DNA from: Heterohyrax brucei
Lineage: Eukaryota > Chordata > Mammalia > Hyracoidea > Procaviidae
DNA length: 64,000 bases
Reading direction: 5' to 3'
NCBI GenBank assembly: GCA_028571685.1
Contig: CM053154.1
Location: 12,370,001 to 12,434,000 of the forward strand
Under the pieces are notes generated by a model. The model searched no databases and was not told the DNA's origin. It worked only from the letters and a program-made list of their open reading frames with translations. This document shows, piece after piece, positions 31,630 to 44,410 of the stretch. Position 1 is the first letter of the stretch. Each line of letters begins with the position of its first letter. A program made the translations under genes and the position numbers.

Positions 31630-31925
31630 AAGAGACACGACAACTAAATGTGGTGTGGCATCTTGGATGGGATCTGGGAACAGATAAAGGACATTAGGGG
31701 AAAACTAAGAGAATCTAAAAAATTCTGGGCTTTAGTTAATAATGCGTAAACCCTGGTTCCTTAATTTTAACAAGTGTACCATACTAATGTTAGATGTAGA
31801 TAACTGGGGAGACTGGGTGTGGGGCATATGGGAACACCCGGTACTATCTTCTCAAGTTTTTCTGTAAACCTAAAATTTCTAAGACAAATAAAGTCTAACA
31901 GAAATAAAAAAATAAAGTTACTTCC
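31630..31925 (+). repeat. Old L1 (L1M-type) 3' end
   Basis: GATGGGATCTGGGAACAG, GTGTACCATACTAATGTTAG, CTGGGTGTGGGGCATATGGG, TGTAAACCTAAAATTTC. Confidence 0.7.
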
Positions 31926-32227
31926 CCCAGATGCTCTTTTCCACTTGGTATCTTCTAGCAACAGGCCTTCCCATCCTGGGAGAAAAAAGGAGGTTTATTT
32001 ACTGAAGTGAATAAAGCAGAACAAGGTACCAAGCACAGCTGAGGGACAGAGTAAAATACTGAAAACAGGAAGATGAAATAAGAATTTGTGTATTTATCAT
32101 GAAATTCACAGTTCTCCTTCATGACTGGGACCCCAGGGGAAAACCAGTCTTCTACACTACAAGAAGGAGATTTTAAAATTCTTCTTTGGAAAGCCTAAGA
32201 GAAAAGACATAAAGATACTGTCAGGAG

Positions 32228-32480
32228 TTGTGATTACTAGAGGCCGTTAAGTTGGTTCTGACTCCCAACGACCCTATGTGTAACGGAACAGAGTGCTGCC
32301 CGGGCCTGGGCCACGCTCGCAGTAGCACGGTCTATTGGACTCCGTTGCTGCAGTCACTGTCGGTCTTTTCTCATTGACGGTTTTCCTCTTTCGTCACTGG
32401 CCCTGTGCTTTATCTATCACCAGGTCCTTCTTCAGGGACTAGTCACTTCTGATAGCATGTCCCAAGTACATGAGATAGAC
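32228..32480 (-). repeat. Second afrotherian SINE-like family, copy 2
   Basis: GGTTCTGACTCCCAACGACC, CTATGTGTAACGGAACAGAG, CTGCAGTCACTGTCGGTC, GGTCCTTCTTCAGGGAC, ATAGCATGTCCCAAGTAC. The longest of the three copies. Confidence 0.65.
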
Positions 32481-32844
32481 ACTCATCAGCCTCACTGCTA
32501 AGGAACATTCTGGCTGGCTTAGGAGAGGGAAAGGACCTCCCCAGCAAAATATCCCAGTCAGTGGCATGGCTCACACTCAGTAAGCTCCTGTGCATGAAGG
32601 TTTTCAGTGCCTCGATCTTAAAAAACATGTAGTAGATGTTTTAGGAAAACCTGTAACTCAGAAAAGACTAAAAACTAACAGCCAGCCAAGAAGAAACAAA
32701 CAAAAAAAAAATTTGGAAGACATAGACACTGCAAAAAAAAAAGTCTCTGAAAGTTACATTAAATGTTCTTGGGTAATATGAAAATATATTACCTTATAAA
32801 GTAAGGCTAGAATGCTATAAAAAGGAACATTAAGAGATTTTTTA

Positions 32845-33062
32845 ATAATATTTTATTGCACTTTAAGTGAAAATTTACAATTCAAGTCAATTTGTCCTAC
32901 AAAAACTTATACATTGGTATATAACTCTAGCAGCTCTCCCCACTTGATAGCATACTCCTCCTTTCCACACTGTGTCTCCCAGGTGCACTCAAACAGCTCC
33001 TGTCCCCCTCTGCCCTCTCATCTTGTCTCTAGACAAGAGCTTCCTAGGCTCAGATATCCACT
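32845..33062 (-). repeat. L1 3' terminus, antisense
   Basis: TTAAGTGAAAATTTACAATTC, in part, then CTAGCAGCTCTCCCC, TCCACACTGTGTCTCCC, CCCTCTCATCTTGTCTC; same 3'UTR group as 13,515 and 46,545. Confidence 0.6.
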
Positions 33063-34152
33063 TAAGCCATGAAGAGGTTTATTAAAGGGTCTTGAAATTT
33101 AATGTTTAACAGATGAAATAAAAAATTTTTAAGAAGACAAAGGATAAAACATATTACAGAAATAATAAAAATAATGGACAAATCCAGGAGGTCCAACACC
33201 CAAATAATAGGGATACCAAGAGGGAAGTAAACAAGCTTATTCATAATTTGAGGACATCGTCCATAATTTAACAGATGAATCTGCCTATTGAAAGGGCCAG
33301 TTGGTCATGGATAAAAATAAGCTCTACCTATACACATAATCATGAAATTCTGAAACATGAGAGACATGACCTACTCATAGTAAGTCCATTCCTTTTGCCA
33401 CGTACTAGAATTGGGGATGCCATACAGTTCTAGCCAGTGAAACATAAAGGACCATGGACTTCAGCTTTCTAGGAAAAGTTTCTTAATAATTCAGTGCAGG
33501 AAGAAAGTCTTCTCCTTTTCTGTTTCTGCATGTTTGGAACTGCTTCAGCTATCTTCAAAGCACAAGAGCAGACAGCCAAAGAGGACAATCCAGAACAGGA
33601 AGCATAGGAGGACAAACCAACACTAAGAATGGCGGCGAGGAAAGACCATGAGCCACTGGGGACGACCATGGGAGTGATCAGCTATGGAGCTTTCCCGCCT
33701 CACAACTTTTTGTATTTTGTGCATTAACAAATACCCTTAATGTTTAAAGCACATCTGATTGTACTTTTTGCTCCTCTCAACGCACAGTATTTGAGTTGAT
33801 ATCCTGGGCATAAAAAGGAGGTATCATATTTTACATAAATAACACACACCTTCCATGTTTGTTTGCCAATGATACCCTCTCCCAGCAAGATATTTTCATA
33901 AGTTCATTATGCTAGTTTTTACAGCAACATGTAAAAAAAATTGTCATAGCAGCACTTACAAAAATACCTCGAGGGGGTGGGGAGAGTGTGTTTGGCAAAC
34001 AAGCGTGGAAGGTGCCTGTGATTTGTGTAAAAATACTTGCAGCGATCTCTGCAAGATTAGAGTCTTCAAAGTCCAGCCCGGCTCCCAAGAACAAAATCCA
34101 GTGGCTAAATCACAACCACGTGTCATGTGTGTTTTCTTTAATACTCAGCTAG
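33063..34152. other. Intergenic, possible old LTR
   Basis: 33,380-33,740 (TAGCCAGTGAAACATAAAGG, ACAGCCAAAGAGGACAATCC, GGCGGCGAGG) could be an old repeat. The rest is unassigned. No coding support. Confidence 0.3.
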
Positions 34153-34352
34153 AAGCTCCTGGGTGGGACCAGTGGTTAAGATAATTGGCTGTTAACCAAA
34201 AAATTGAGAGTTCAAGCTCACTCAGAGGCATGTTGGAAGAAAAATTACTGAAAAAAGGGCCACGGAAAATTTCAGGGGGCGGAGTTCTACCGTGACACCA
34301 ACGGAGTGGTCGGTCACGAGTCAGAGCTGGCTTGACAGCAATTGGTAGATTG
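34153..34352 (+). repeat. AfroSINE, diverged long form
   Basis: CTCCTGGGTGGGACCAGTGG head, GTTAACCAAAAAATTGAGAG, tail GAGTCAGAGCTGGCTTGAC. Confidence 0.65.
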
Positions 34353-34829
34353 CAAGTTTCAAGCAATTCAGTTTCTGGGTTTAATCACATAAGCCAAGGT
34401 TTGCTTTTGCACCAGACCACCTGGTTCAACGAGGGCAATGTGAGGAAGAAAAAACAGGTCCTACTAACACATACTGTAATGTATCCTATCTTTAGCTGCC
34501 TGCCTACACGACTCCCAAACTACCATTTCTACCCACATGGACCCAGTGCTCCCCTTTCTCCCAGGAGTTTAGGGTCCATTGCAAAATGAGGCTCTGTTCC
34601 ATCAACTCTTCTTTCTTCAGGCATCTCCAAATCGGGATCGGAAGAAGTTGTTGGCCTCTGTGACTAGAGATAAATTTCTTCACAGCTTGATCACTTTTTT
34701 CAAAAGAAATGCCAACTGTTTGCTTTGCCTAGAAATCGACATAATGTAGATTTTGAGTCTCTCCTAGGGTCAGGCTACTGGAAAAAATATAATCTCTTTC
34801 TATATTTATTTTTCATCAATGGTATATTC
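34353..34829. other. Intergenic, no recognised feature
   Basis: No motif or repeat recognised. Confidence 0.35.
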
Positions 34830-35245
34830 ACATGACTAAAAAAAAAAAACATACATATAAAAAGTTATACTGTGAAAATTTCCCTCCCATCGCCTCTGGT
34901 ATGGATATTGGTTTCTTAAGCAGCTTCACCAAGCTTTGTTAAAGCATACAGAAGCAAGTATGTGAATGCATTAATGTGCACACACACACATATATTTTTA
35001 TTTGCTCCCTATTTTCATGAAGGATATCATACTACACAATTTAGTTAGCAAATGCTGATTTCGTTATTTCTCTAAAATTGTCTGGGAGATCTTTCTCTCA
35101 AAGAAGTAGACATTCTCACGTTCACAGCTACGGTGTCCCTGATGGGGAGGGCTGTAACGGTTCTCACCGTCTCCCGTTGGCAGACGCTGAGGCTGTTGAC
35201 AGTCTTATGCCATTACAAACAACGCTGCATTGAGAAATAGGGAAA
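34830..35245 (-). repeat. Old L1 (L1M-type) 3' part, antisense
   Basis: GTGAAAATTTCCCTCCCAT, GGGAGATCTTTCTCTC, GCCATTACAAACAACGCTGC; characteristic of antisense L1M. Confidence 0.6.
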
Positions 35246-35899
35246 GTTTAACAACAAGGCAATGTAAGAGAGGAAACATAAAAAAACATAGAGGAGGCAT
35301 TTTGTGATGTCCGTGTTCCCAGTCATTTCCTTCCCCTACTGCTGTTTCTTCCCGCTGCGTTTTTATTTCCCTAGAAGCCAAATGTTGATTGCTTTATTGC
35401 TGTTTGCGTACGGTTCCAGATCATTTTAGCAGCTGGAATTGCACAGTAAAATAGAAAAATGTGCATTTGTGGAAGTCTTGTAAGTTAACACAGCAGCAAA
35501 AATCTCCGATTTGTTCAGCGCCTTCTGTAGCCTCCAGTGCTGAGACTGCAGCTGGGCAGGAAGGGGGCTGGGATTCTTCAAGCGCCACACACTGCCATAC
35601 AATCCCACAGTCCGATGCAGACGCCTCGGTCATGTCGCAGCAGCCTGAGGATGCGTAAAGATCGACGTTCTTCCCAGCGTCACGACAGTACTGAATACAC
35701 GTAGGAATCTCTTCCCAAGGCTCCCTGCAGAGTTTTCTAAAACCCGCTGCCTGCCCCTTGGCTGATGTTGACTGATGTTAGTCTTTGTGTGTAAGCAGAT
35801 GTAGGTGGAGCCTGTTCTGATGCAGTCATTTCCCCCCAAGATCCATGTCTCCACAGTGACAGGGGTTGTACAGAAAAGACTTCATCCTGGGGATGACAG
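35246..35899. other. Intergenic, no recognised feature
   Basis: Moderately GC-rich. Small overlapping frames on both strands at 35,420-35,660 show no recognisable domain. Confidence 0.35.
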
Positions 35900-36070
35900 T
35901 GATAAGAATTTGTTAAGATTTATCAAGCCCCACTGAGCTAAGCATTAAGCTAGGCTTCTGGCTTCATCTCATTTAATCTTTAATAAAGTTCTACAACGTC
36001 AACATTATCTACATTTTTCAGATAAGAAAATGGACAGTCAGCAAATCCAAGCAAAACAGCTAAAAAACTA
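35900..36070 (+). repeat. MIR element
   Basis: AAGCATTAAGCTAGG, ATCTCATTTAATCTTTA, CATTTTTCAGATAAGAAAATGG. Confidence 0.6.
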
Positions 36071-36409
36071 TTAGGGCCACAATTCAGTGCAGAGCTATTC
36101 CTGTCCATTGGAATTCTGTTCAACTTCCCCAGTGGCTGGCTCCACCTCCAGGTTCCCAACTTTAGCTTAGACCCACTTTTCATCTCACCCAGACTCCAGA
36201 CCTCCAGCCAGGTCAGGGCCTGGGGATTTGCTTCCTTAAGAGAGGATTCCAAGCAGTTTCCTGAAGATGATTCAGAAGACAAAATATCACCTGCCTCACT
36301 GGACAAGCACATCCCCTGTGACAAATGTTCATTCACATTCTCAGATCTTCAGATCTTCACCAGACTCACAGAGACCCATGGCCAGAAAACCATATTCAGC
36401 TGTGTGCTA

Positions 36410-36433
36410 TCTCTCTCTCTCTCTCTCTCTCTC
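36410..36433. repeat. (CT)n microsatellite
   Basis: Twelve or so CT units; creates the serine-leucine runs seen in translation. Confidence 0.95.
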
Positions 36434-36679
36434 ACTGTCCTTTCTCATCCCTCTCCCCAGTCCCAAGCTCTGATTCAAATCTGTTCAACACACACATCTT
36501 TTACATGTAATATTTCTTTTACATACAGCAAATTCCTCCCACCCACATGGGTTTCTGAAATAACAAGATAGCAAACACTGGCAAAGCCCTCCTTCATGGC
36601 TTGTTACCTTTGATTGTTACAGAAACTCTGGTAGGTGGATGTGGTATCTGTCCAGATGGGCCATCTACACAATAATAAG

Positions 36680-36808
36680 ATAATGAGGTTTACAGTTTAT
36701 TGAGTGCTGATTGTATACCAGGCAACACACTAAACACTTTAGATAGATTCTCTCATTTAATCCTCAAGACCACCTTCCTTTATTTCCCATTTTACAAATA
36801 AGAATAGT
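36680..36808 (+). repeat. MIR element
   Basis: TTTATTGAGTGCTGATTG, CTCTCATTTAATCCTCAAG, CCATTTTACAAATAAG. Confidence 0.75.
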
Positions 36809-36825
36809 CATTTTCTAAAAATTGC

Positions 36826-37505
36826 CTGTTTGTGTCTGGGGTCTTAAAAGCTAGCAAGCTGCCATCTGAGATACACCAAATGGTCCCAACTCTGCAGGAA
36901 CAGATGATCACCAAGGACCAAATGACACGGGTGAAAGAGAACCCAGAAGACAGAAAGACCCACATGAGTGGGTGACTACATCGACCTGTGACTGCAAAAA
37001 CCATACGGTGCCCAGGCCACCACCAGGGATAGCTGTGATGGAGCTCACAAAGTTGAGTCTCACTGGCAACACGAGAATAAAAAGAGGTACACACTGAGAA
37101 CTCTACTAAAAGACCACAGGTGATGGTCCAGGGGCCTCGGGGTTCTCCTGGAAGCATGGCCACTAGTCATGATGCTGCCCCTGTCCATAAATCATCACTG
37201 AGGTCAACTCTTCAGACAGGAATGGATTGGACTCAGTGACATAGAGTGACCATATTGTGTGTGCACTTTATAGTTCTATGCATCTATAGGATGTTGTCCC
37301 ACTGGCCTCTTACTAGAGGGGAGGGAGAGGGTAGAGAAGAGGGGACAGGAGATTGTTAAGAGGATATGACATGCATAGAACAGATAGGAGGAGTGTGTTG
37401 TCACCAGGCAAGGAGAGCAGTAAGAGCTGTACCTAGACAGGCACATGAATTTAAAGTGGATTGTACGCTTTCACTCAATCAAAATAAATAAATGTTTTTT
37501 TTTTA
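36826..37505 (+). repeat. L1 3'UTR, second type
   Basis: GGGGTCTTAAAAGCTAGCAAG, in part, AGATACACCAAATGGTCCC, ACCATACGGTGCCCAGG, AGGGGAGGGAGAGGG, then AAATAAATAAATG and a T-run at the end. Shares only the early block with the type at 28-29.8 kb. The 123-codon antisense frame is a shadow. Confidence 0.65.
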
Positions 37506-37514
37506 AATTGTCTG

Positions 37515-37830
37515 TTGGTTTACGTCTTGGTTCTACCACTTAGTCACCACACAATCTTGGGCTAAACCCATTAACATCACATCAATTCCAACTTACAGTG
37601 ACCTGGTTGGACAGAGCAGATCTGCCCCATATGATCTCCAAGGAGTGGCTGGTAGGTTGGAACTGCTGACCTTTTGTTGGCAGACCTAACTCACAGCTGC
37701 TGTGCCATCAGGGCTCTGACCTTGAGATAGCTACATCAAATGTAAAACTAGGGATGACAATGGGTACTTCTAAGCATTGTTATAAGCTTTTATAAGAGTT
37801 AATGGATTATAAAGTGACTGTTACATAGAA
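37515..37830 (+). repeat. MIR element split by an AfroSINE
   Basis: GTTCTACCACTTAGTCACC before, and GTAAAACTAGGGATGACAATG after, the SINE at 37,566-37,722. Confidence 0.65.
37566..37722 (-). repeat. AfroSINE, short form, nested in MIR
   Basis: CATTAACATCACATCAATTCC through GGAACTGCTGACCTTTTG to GTGCCATCAGGGCTC. Confidence 0.8.
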
Positions 37831-38214
37831 AACACTCGAGCTTATAAAATTAAAGGCTCCGCACTTTACAACAGATGAGATACTCATCCTTACAAGGCAC
37901 ATGCAAGCATCTGGTCTCTTAGATACGAGCAGAAGACTCTCCACGAAACACAGAAGCAGGAATGTTGGACTGGCAGGTACCAGTGGACAGGGGAGAGAAA
38001 AACTAAAATTATTTTAAAAGAAAAAACCACTATTTTAAAAGAAACAGCTGTCCCAGTCCCCCAGTCGCATGAGACACAAAAAGACAAGGTAAGGGTGTTG
38101 CGGGAAACACATTCACCTATGGAGGCTGGGATCATCTCTTATAGATGACAACATACTCCTCTCTCTTCTGGGTCCACGAGAGACATTGTGCAAACGTTAG
38201 GGGGACATTAAAAA

Positions 38215-38352
38215 AAAAAACTGCCATAAAGTCAATTTCAGCTCATACCAACACTATAGGACATAGGAGAACTGCCCCATAGGGTTTCCAAGGAACACCT
38301 GGTAGATTCAAACTACCAACCTTTCTGTTAGTAGCTGTAAGCACTTAACCAC
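38215..38352 (-). repeat. AfroSINE, short form
   Basis: CTGCCATAAAGTCAATTTC through CAAACTACCAACCTTTC to GCACTTAACCACATAACC. Confidence 0.85.
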
Positions 38353-38361
38353 ATAACCAAA

Positions 38362-38400
38362 AAACCAAACTCACTGCCATTGAGTCGATTCTGATTCATG
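38362..38400 (-). repeat. AfroSINE tail fragment
   Basis: AAACTCACTGCCATTGAG then TCGATTCTGATTCATGG; only the last 35-40 bp of a SINE, directly before a sense copy. Confidence 0.65.
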
Positions 38401-38510
38401 GAAAGTATTAAGTGCTATGCTGCTAACCAAAAAGTCATATCTGCGGGGTGCTCCTTGGAAACTCTATGGAGCAGTTCTACTCTGTTCTATAGGGTTGTTA
38501 TGAGACTTAA
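38401..38510 (+). repeat. AfroSINE, truncated
   Basis: GTATTAAGTGCTATGCTGC to ATAGGGTTGTTATGAGAC. Confidence 0.75.
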
Positions 38511-38579
38511 ACACATAGGAAATACAACAGAACTAAAAACTTTAATTGTCATCTCTCATTTGTAAAGTTTTCCTCTCTC

Positions 38580-38702
38580 TGACCACAGTTCTACCACTTC
38601 ATTATTATGTGATCTTGGACAAGCAACTTTTCTCATCTCAGTTGCCTTGTCTGTAAAATAGACATGTGCCACTCCTGTGCCATAAATGTCAAAGGTACTA
38701 TA
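38580..38702 (+). repeat. MIR element
   Basis: TATGTGATCTTGGACAAGC, CTCATCTCAGTTGCC, TGTCTGTAAAATAGAC: a clear MIR core. Confidence 0.85.
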
Positions 38703-38848
38703 AACCCGTTGCTGAAGAGTTGATTCCAACTCATGGTGACCCTATAGGACAGAGTAGAACTACCCCATAGAGTTTTCATGGAGCATCTGGTGCATTCGAA
38801 CTGTAGACCTTTTGGTTAGCAGCCATAGCACTTAACCACTATGTCATA
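38703..38848 (-). repeat. AfroSINE, short form
   Basis: CGTTGCTGAAGAGTTGATTCC through CCTTTTGGTTAGCAGCC to AACCACTATGTCA. Confidence 0.85.
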
Positions 38849-38859
38849 GGGTTTCCAAA

Positions 38860-39474
38860 GGGATTATGTGAAGCTGTTATTCAGTTTCAAATTCAGGGTA
38901 AATACAAATAGACTTAGACCCAAAAAGTCCTGATTCTTTCATTATTTTCAACCATGGCCAAGCCCATGCCCCCCTCTAATCCTCAGAGTGCTCAGGACTG
39001 AACAGGAGAATTCCTGAGCCCCCATTTGATCTGGGGTTCACCACGCACATTATTGTTCTACCAGGCTGGTCTGTTTATAAAGAAGAGACTGCCTTATTAT
39101 TTCAAACACACCAACAGTCATTAAGACAGTGTAGCATTAGGCCATCTTTTGTTCTGTTACACTGTAAGGTCACCATGAGTCAAAGCTGACTCCATAGCAA
39201 CTAATTAAGAACATCACTATTATTTCATACAGCACTCTGCCCTGCAATACAGCCTCTGTGATTTCCATGCTGACTTTTTACAAAGACAGTGTTGTCAACT
39301 GGCCACTGACAGGTATGCTTTGGGGTTCTTTTTTTCTAGCTACAGAAATGAAGGTTTCCTCTGGCCTATCCAGAGACTCTTATTGCTTAATACGCATCTT
39401 GTGAACTTTCCAGTTACACAGTATGATTTTTCACTCTGCACTCTCCCTCTTTCTCTATTCCTTCCCAATCTTAC
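38860..39474. other. Intergenic with a SINE tail
   Basis: 39,140-39,205 is a sense SINE tail (GTAAGGTCACCATGAGTC). The rest is unassigned. Confidence 0.4.
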
Positions 39475-39800
39475 CATCTGATTTTGTTCCACTACACTGA
39501 ACATTTAAGTTGTTCCCAGCTCTATCTATAACTCCCCAGTGGTAAATAATCCAGTGTATGTAAGTCTTTTTCAGCTTTATTTTTCATACTCTATTTCTGA
39601 AGGTGGAACTAGATTAAAAAGATACAGACCATTTTAAGACTCTTGACACATATTGCACCAAATCATTTTCTGAAAAAGAAGTATGAATTGATACTCCTAC
39701 TAGTGATACATGAGATGTGACTCATCTTTAAAACATAAATATTTTGCAATTCTTAGTGGTAAAAAAAAAACACAACACTTTTTAAAGTTCAATACAAGTA
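39475..39800 (-). repeat. Old L1 (L1M-type), antisense
   Basis: GAACATTTAAGTTGTTCCC, CTGAAGGTGGAACTAG, GATACTCCTACTAGTG, in the expected antisense L1M order. Confidence 0.55.
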
Positions 39801-40639
39801 ATGAAGATAAATATTTTTCTTTAAGTTTACCAGATAGTTTTCTTTTTTAATGAATTTTCTGTGTATGTCCTTTTCACAATTTTTTAAGTTTACAAAATTT
39901 TGTAGTTAAGAGAATCTGTGAAGTAATTACTTCCACAACTAAAAGGAGTGGTACACTTAATTCTAGACATAAAAATAAAAGTGACACTATTAAGCTGGCC
40001 AAGATTTATACTACTCAAATCTAAACAATATCTATAAGAGACGAAAAGTTCTTTAAATAGTCACTGTCCTTTGGGATCTAGCAAATGAAAATTTCATTAC
40101 AGTTTACTGTACATGATCAATCTTGCAATTTAGGAAATCTCTCCAGAGCTGTAAGATATGCCAAGGAGCAGAATATTGGTGTTCCCTCAACCAAAGAAAG
40201 CAGTGACAGACACACCTACAAAATCCAACCAGCCGACCAGATTTAATTCTTAGCATATAAGCAGTACATGATTGACTACTGAGATATCCAAGGATTGAGA
40301 AACTTAACTCTAGTGTGTGTCTTTTGGTAGAGACATATATTAAGATTCAGAACCACCAAAATCACTCACTGTATTTGCATAGTCAAAGATAACTGAATGT
40401 CATTTTCTGTTAACAAAATACTGACATTATGCAGAGAATAAAACTCCACAAGGCCCAGACATTACGGAATGACACCACAGAGAGACAACCATTCAAAGTT
40501 GCCCACCATTCTAGATTCAGAGGTTAACAACACTGATTTGGAAAAAAGGGAGAGAAGGAGAAGCTAGAGACATCTAAGGCTTGATTCAGAAATTTGATGA
40601 AAAATGAAAGTAGCACCAGAAAATGAATTTTGAAGAAAA
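39801..40639. other. AT-rich intergenic interval
   Basis: No recognised element or gene. The L1 at 40,640 may begin slightly earlier. Confidence 0.35.
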
Positions 40640-43600
40640 GCAGGGGAGGAAGCAAATTACCCAAGTAAGAAATGAGATGGGCAATAACACAACAGACCCA
40701 AAAGAAAATAAAACAGTCATAACAGAGTACTGTGAAAAACTATACTCTAACAAATTTGAAAACCTAGAGGAAATGGACAAATTTCCAGAAACACACTAGT
40801 ATCTACCTAAACAAATGCAGAGATAGAACAACTAAATAAACCTATAACAAAAGAAGAGATTGAAAAGGTAATTAAAACACTCCCAACCAAAAAAAAGGCT
40901 CTAGCCCTGATGGCTTTACTGAAGAATTCCACCAAACTTTCAGAGAAAAGTTAACATGACTGTTACTAAATGTATTTCAGAGCATACAAAAGGATAGAAT
41001 AATCTCAAAAGCATTCTATGAAGACAGCATAATTCTGATACCAAAATCAGGTACAGATAACACAAAAAAGGGAAATTACAATGTCTCTCATGAACTTATA
41101 TGTTAAAAATCCCCAACAAAATTCTAGCTAATAGTATTCAACAATATATCAAAAACAATAATTCACCATGACAAAGTAGGATTCATACCAGGAATGCAAG
41201 GATGGTTCAGCATTAGAAAAACAATTGATGTAATTAACCACATAAATAAAACAAAAGACAATAACCACTTGATTTAATCAACTGATGCAGACAGGCATTT
41301 GACAAAGTCCAACACCTATTCATGTTAAAAAAAACTCTAACAAAGTAGAAATAGAAGGGAAATTCCTTAGCATAATAAAAGGCATTTCTACAAAACCATC
41401 CTAAATAGATGAAAGTAATACCCCTGAGAATGAGAATCAGACAAGGATGCCCATTGTTATCACTTTTATTCATCATTTTGCTGGAAATTCTAGCCAGAGC
41501 AAACAGACAAAATAAAAAAATAAAGGGCATCCAAATTGGTAAGGAAGAAGTCAAAATATCCCTGTTTGCAGATGATATGATTAATACATTAAAAAAATGC
41601 TAAAGGATCCACACCAAAAAAAAAAAAAAAAAAAGAGAATACCTACTGGAACTAATAGTTCTGCAAAATATCAGGATATAAGACACACACAAAAAAATCA
41701 GTTGGATTCCTCTGCACCATCAAAAAGAACATCAAAGAGGAAATCATCAAATCAATACCATTTACAACGGCCCCCAGGAAAATAAAATACTTAGGAATAA
41801 GACTAACCAGAAACATAAAACACCTACACAAAGAAAACTACAAGACACTATTGCAAGAAACCAAACAAGACTTACACAGGTGAAGAAATTTACCCTGCTT
41901 ATAGATAGGAAGACTCAACGTTGTAATAATGTCTATTCTACCCAAAGCAATCTATAGATACAATGCAATTCCAATACAGATTCCAATGGCATTTTTTAAT
42001 GAGACAGAGAAACAAATCACCAACTTCATACGGAAAGAGAAGATGTCCCAGATAAGTAAAGTATTACTGAAAAAAAAAAATGGGAGGCCTCACATCACCT
42101 GATTGTAGAATCTATTATGCTACCATGGTAGTCAAAATAGCCCGGTACTAGTACAATAATGGATACATAGATCAATGGAATGGATGAGAATCCAGGCATA
42201 AAATTATCCACTTATGAGCAGACAAGAATTGATAAATGCCAAAGTCCAACAACTGGGGAAAAGACACTCTCCTTAACAAATAGTGTTGGTGAAACTGAAT
42301 ACTCATCCACAAAAAACAAAACAAGGCCTATACCTCTCACCATGCATAAAAAACTAACTCAAAATAGATAAAAAACCTAAATATAAAAGCTAAAATGATA
42401 AAGATCATGGAAGAAAAAACATGTACAATGCTGGGAGCCCTAATTCAAGACATAAACAGAATACAAAACATTACTGACTGTGCACAAACACCAGAAGAGA
42501 AAATAAATAACTGAGAACTCCTAAAAATCAAACAATTATGCTCATCCAGAGATTTAACCAAAAGAGTAAAAAAGACAATCTACAGACTGGGAAAAAATTT
42601 GGATACAACAAACCCAATCAATGTCCAATCACCAAATTCTACAAGACACTGCAAATCCTCAACAACAAAAAGACAAATAATCCAATTAAAAAACAGGCAA
42701 AGGATATGAACAGACACTTCACCAAAAAAAATACTCAGGCAGCTAACAGATACATGAGGAAATGTTCACAATCACTATTCATTAAAGAAATGCAAATCAA
42801 AACTACAATAAGAAACTATCCTACACCCAATAAGATTGGTATTAATCAAAAAACCACAAAATAATAAATGGCAAGGCTGTGGAGAGACTGGAACACTTAT
42901 ACACGCTTGGTGGGAATGTAAAATGGTACAACCACTTTCAAAATCCATTTGGCACTTCCTTAAAAAGCTAGAAATACAAATACCTTATCCAACACTGTCA
43001 CTTCTTGGAATATATCCTAGAGAAATAAGAGCTGCCACACAAACAGATACACTGCACCACTCTACACAACACAAAAAGACTGCATAAACGTAGATGTCCA
43101 TCAACAGATGAATAAATAAACCATGGCACACTCACACAAAGATTACTATGCAATGATAAAGAACAATGATGAACTCAGGAACCATCTGATATCATGGAAA
43201 ACTCTGGAAGTCATTACACTGAGTGAAATTTTTAAAAAAAGACATTGCCACCAAGTCAATATCGACTCACAGTGACTCTGTAGGATGGAGTAGAATCACC
43301 CCATATGGTTTCCAAGGAGCACTTGGTGGATTCAAACTGCCAACCTTTCAGTTAGCAGCTGTAGTTCTTAACCACTTTACCACCAAGGTTCTGAGTGAAA
43401 TTAGTTGCAAAAGGACAAATGCTATATGAGACCACTATTATAAGGACTCAAGAAAAGGTTTAACTACAGAATAAAACAATCTTTGATGGTTACATGGGTG
43501 GGGAGAGAGGCAGAATGGTATTCACTAATAAGATAGTAAACAAGAACTATTTTAGATGAAGAGAGGAACATCACATAGCAGAGGAGAAGACAGCCCAAAA

Positions 43601-44410
43601 GCCAAGAAATTTCCTGAAAAGAACCAAACAGTTGGAAGGACAGAGTAGCAGGGGATGGGACCATGGTTTCAGGGGACATATAAGTCAACTGGCATGACAA
43701 ATTTTATTAAAATGTTCTGCATCCCACTTTAGTGAGTGCCGCCTGGGGTCTTAAAAGCTAACAAGTAGCCATCAAAGAAGCATCCAGTTGGCCCCAGCGC
43801 ACCTGGAAGGAAAGAGAACAAAGAAATAACATCAAAGAGATAAGGAGAATATGAGTTCAAGAGGCAGAAAGTGCCACATAAAAAGAGATCACATCAGCAT
43901 GAGACCAGAACCAGACGGTGCCCAGCTACTACCAATGACTTTACTTACAGGGAACTCAAATAAGAGTTCCTGATGGAGCAGGAGAAATGTGAGGTGCAGA
44001 ACTCAAACTCTAGTAAAAAGTGCAGACTTGATGGTCTGACAGATTAGAGGGTCCCCAGAAGACATGGCTCCCAAACTCTCTGTTAGCCTAGAACCGAAAC
44101 CATTCCTGAAGCCAACTCCTCAGACAAAGGTTGAACCAGTTTATAAAACATAAAATGATACTGGTGAAGAGTGTGCTTCTTCACTTAAGTAGATATAGGA
44201 GACTAACTGGGTGGCTCCTGTCTAGAGGCAAGATGACAAGCCAGAGGGGGACACAAGCTGGATGAATGGACATGGAAAACACAGGGCAGAGAGGAGAAGT
44301 GTGCTGTCACAGGGTGGGGAGAGCAGCTGGGGCCACATGACAAAGTGTGTGTAAGTTTTTGTGTTAGAAACTGACTTGGATTGTAAACTTTTACTTAAAA
44401 CAGTTTTAAA
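40640..44410 (+). mobile_element. L1, 5'-truncated, ORF2 decayed, with 3'UTR
   Basis: About 3.6 kb of L1 plus a nested SINE. The ORF2 reverse transcriptase domain is recognisable: at 41,409-41,603 a frame contains RQGCPL followed by the catalytic FADDM motif. The thumb and C-terminal regions follow in frames at 42,180-42,371, 42,538-42,864 and 42,836-43,087 (W-E-CKMV zinc-knuckle-like end). Many stops and frameshifts, plus an A-run at 41,616-41,634, make it dead. The endonuclease domain and ORF1 are absent. A 3'UTR of the same type as 28.8-29.8 kb runs from about 43,200 to 44,410. Confidence 0.9.
43231..43390 (-). repeat. AfroSINE, short form, nested in L1
   Basis: GACATTGCCACCAAGTCAAT to CTTTACCACCAAGGTT, flanked by a perfect 12-bp TSD CTGAGTGAAATT (43,219-43,230 and 43,391-43,402). 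Confidence 0.95.

Noticed and set aside
36792-37163. 123-codon minus-strand frame
   Set aside because: Antisense to an L1 3'UTR; absent from the other L1 copies.
41597-43087. Active L1 ORF2
   Set aside because: The FADDM motif is present, but frames are broken by many stops and an A-run frameshift, and ORF1 and the endonuclease are missing.
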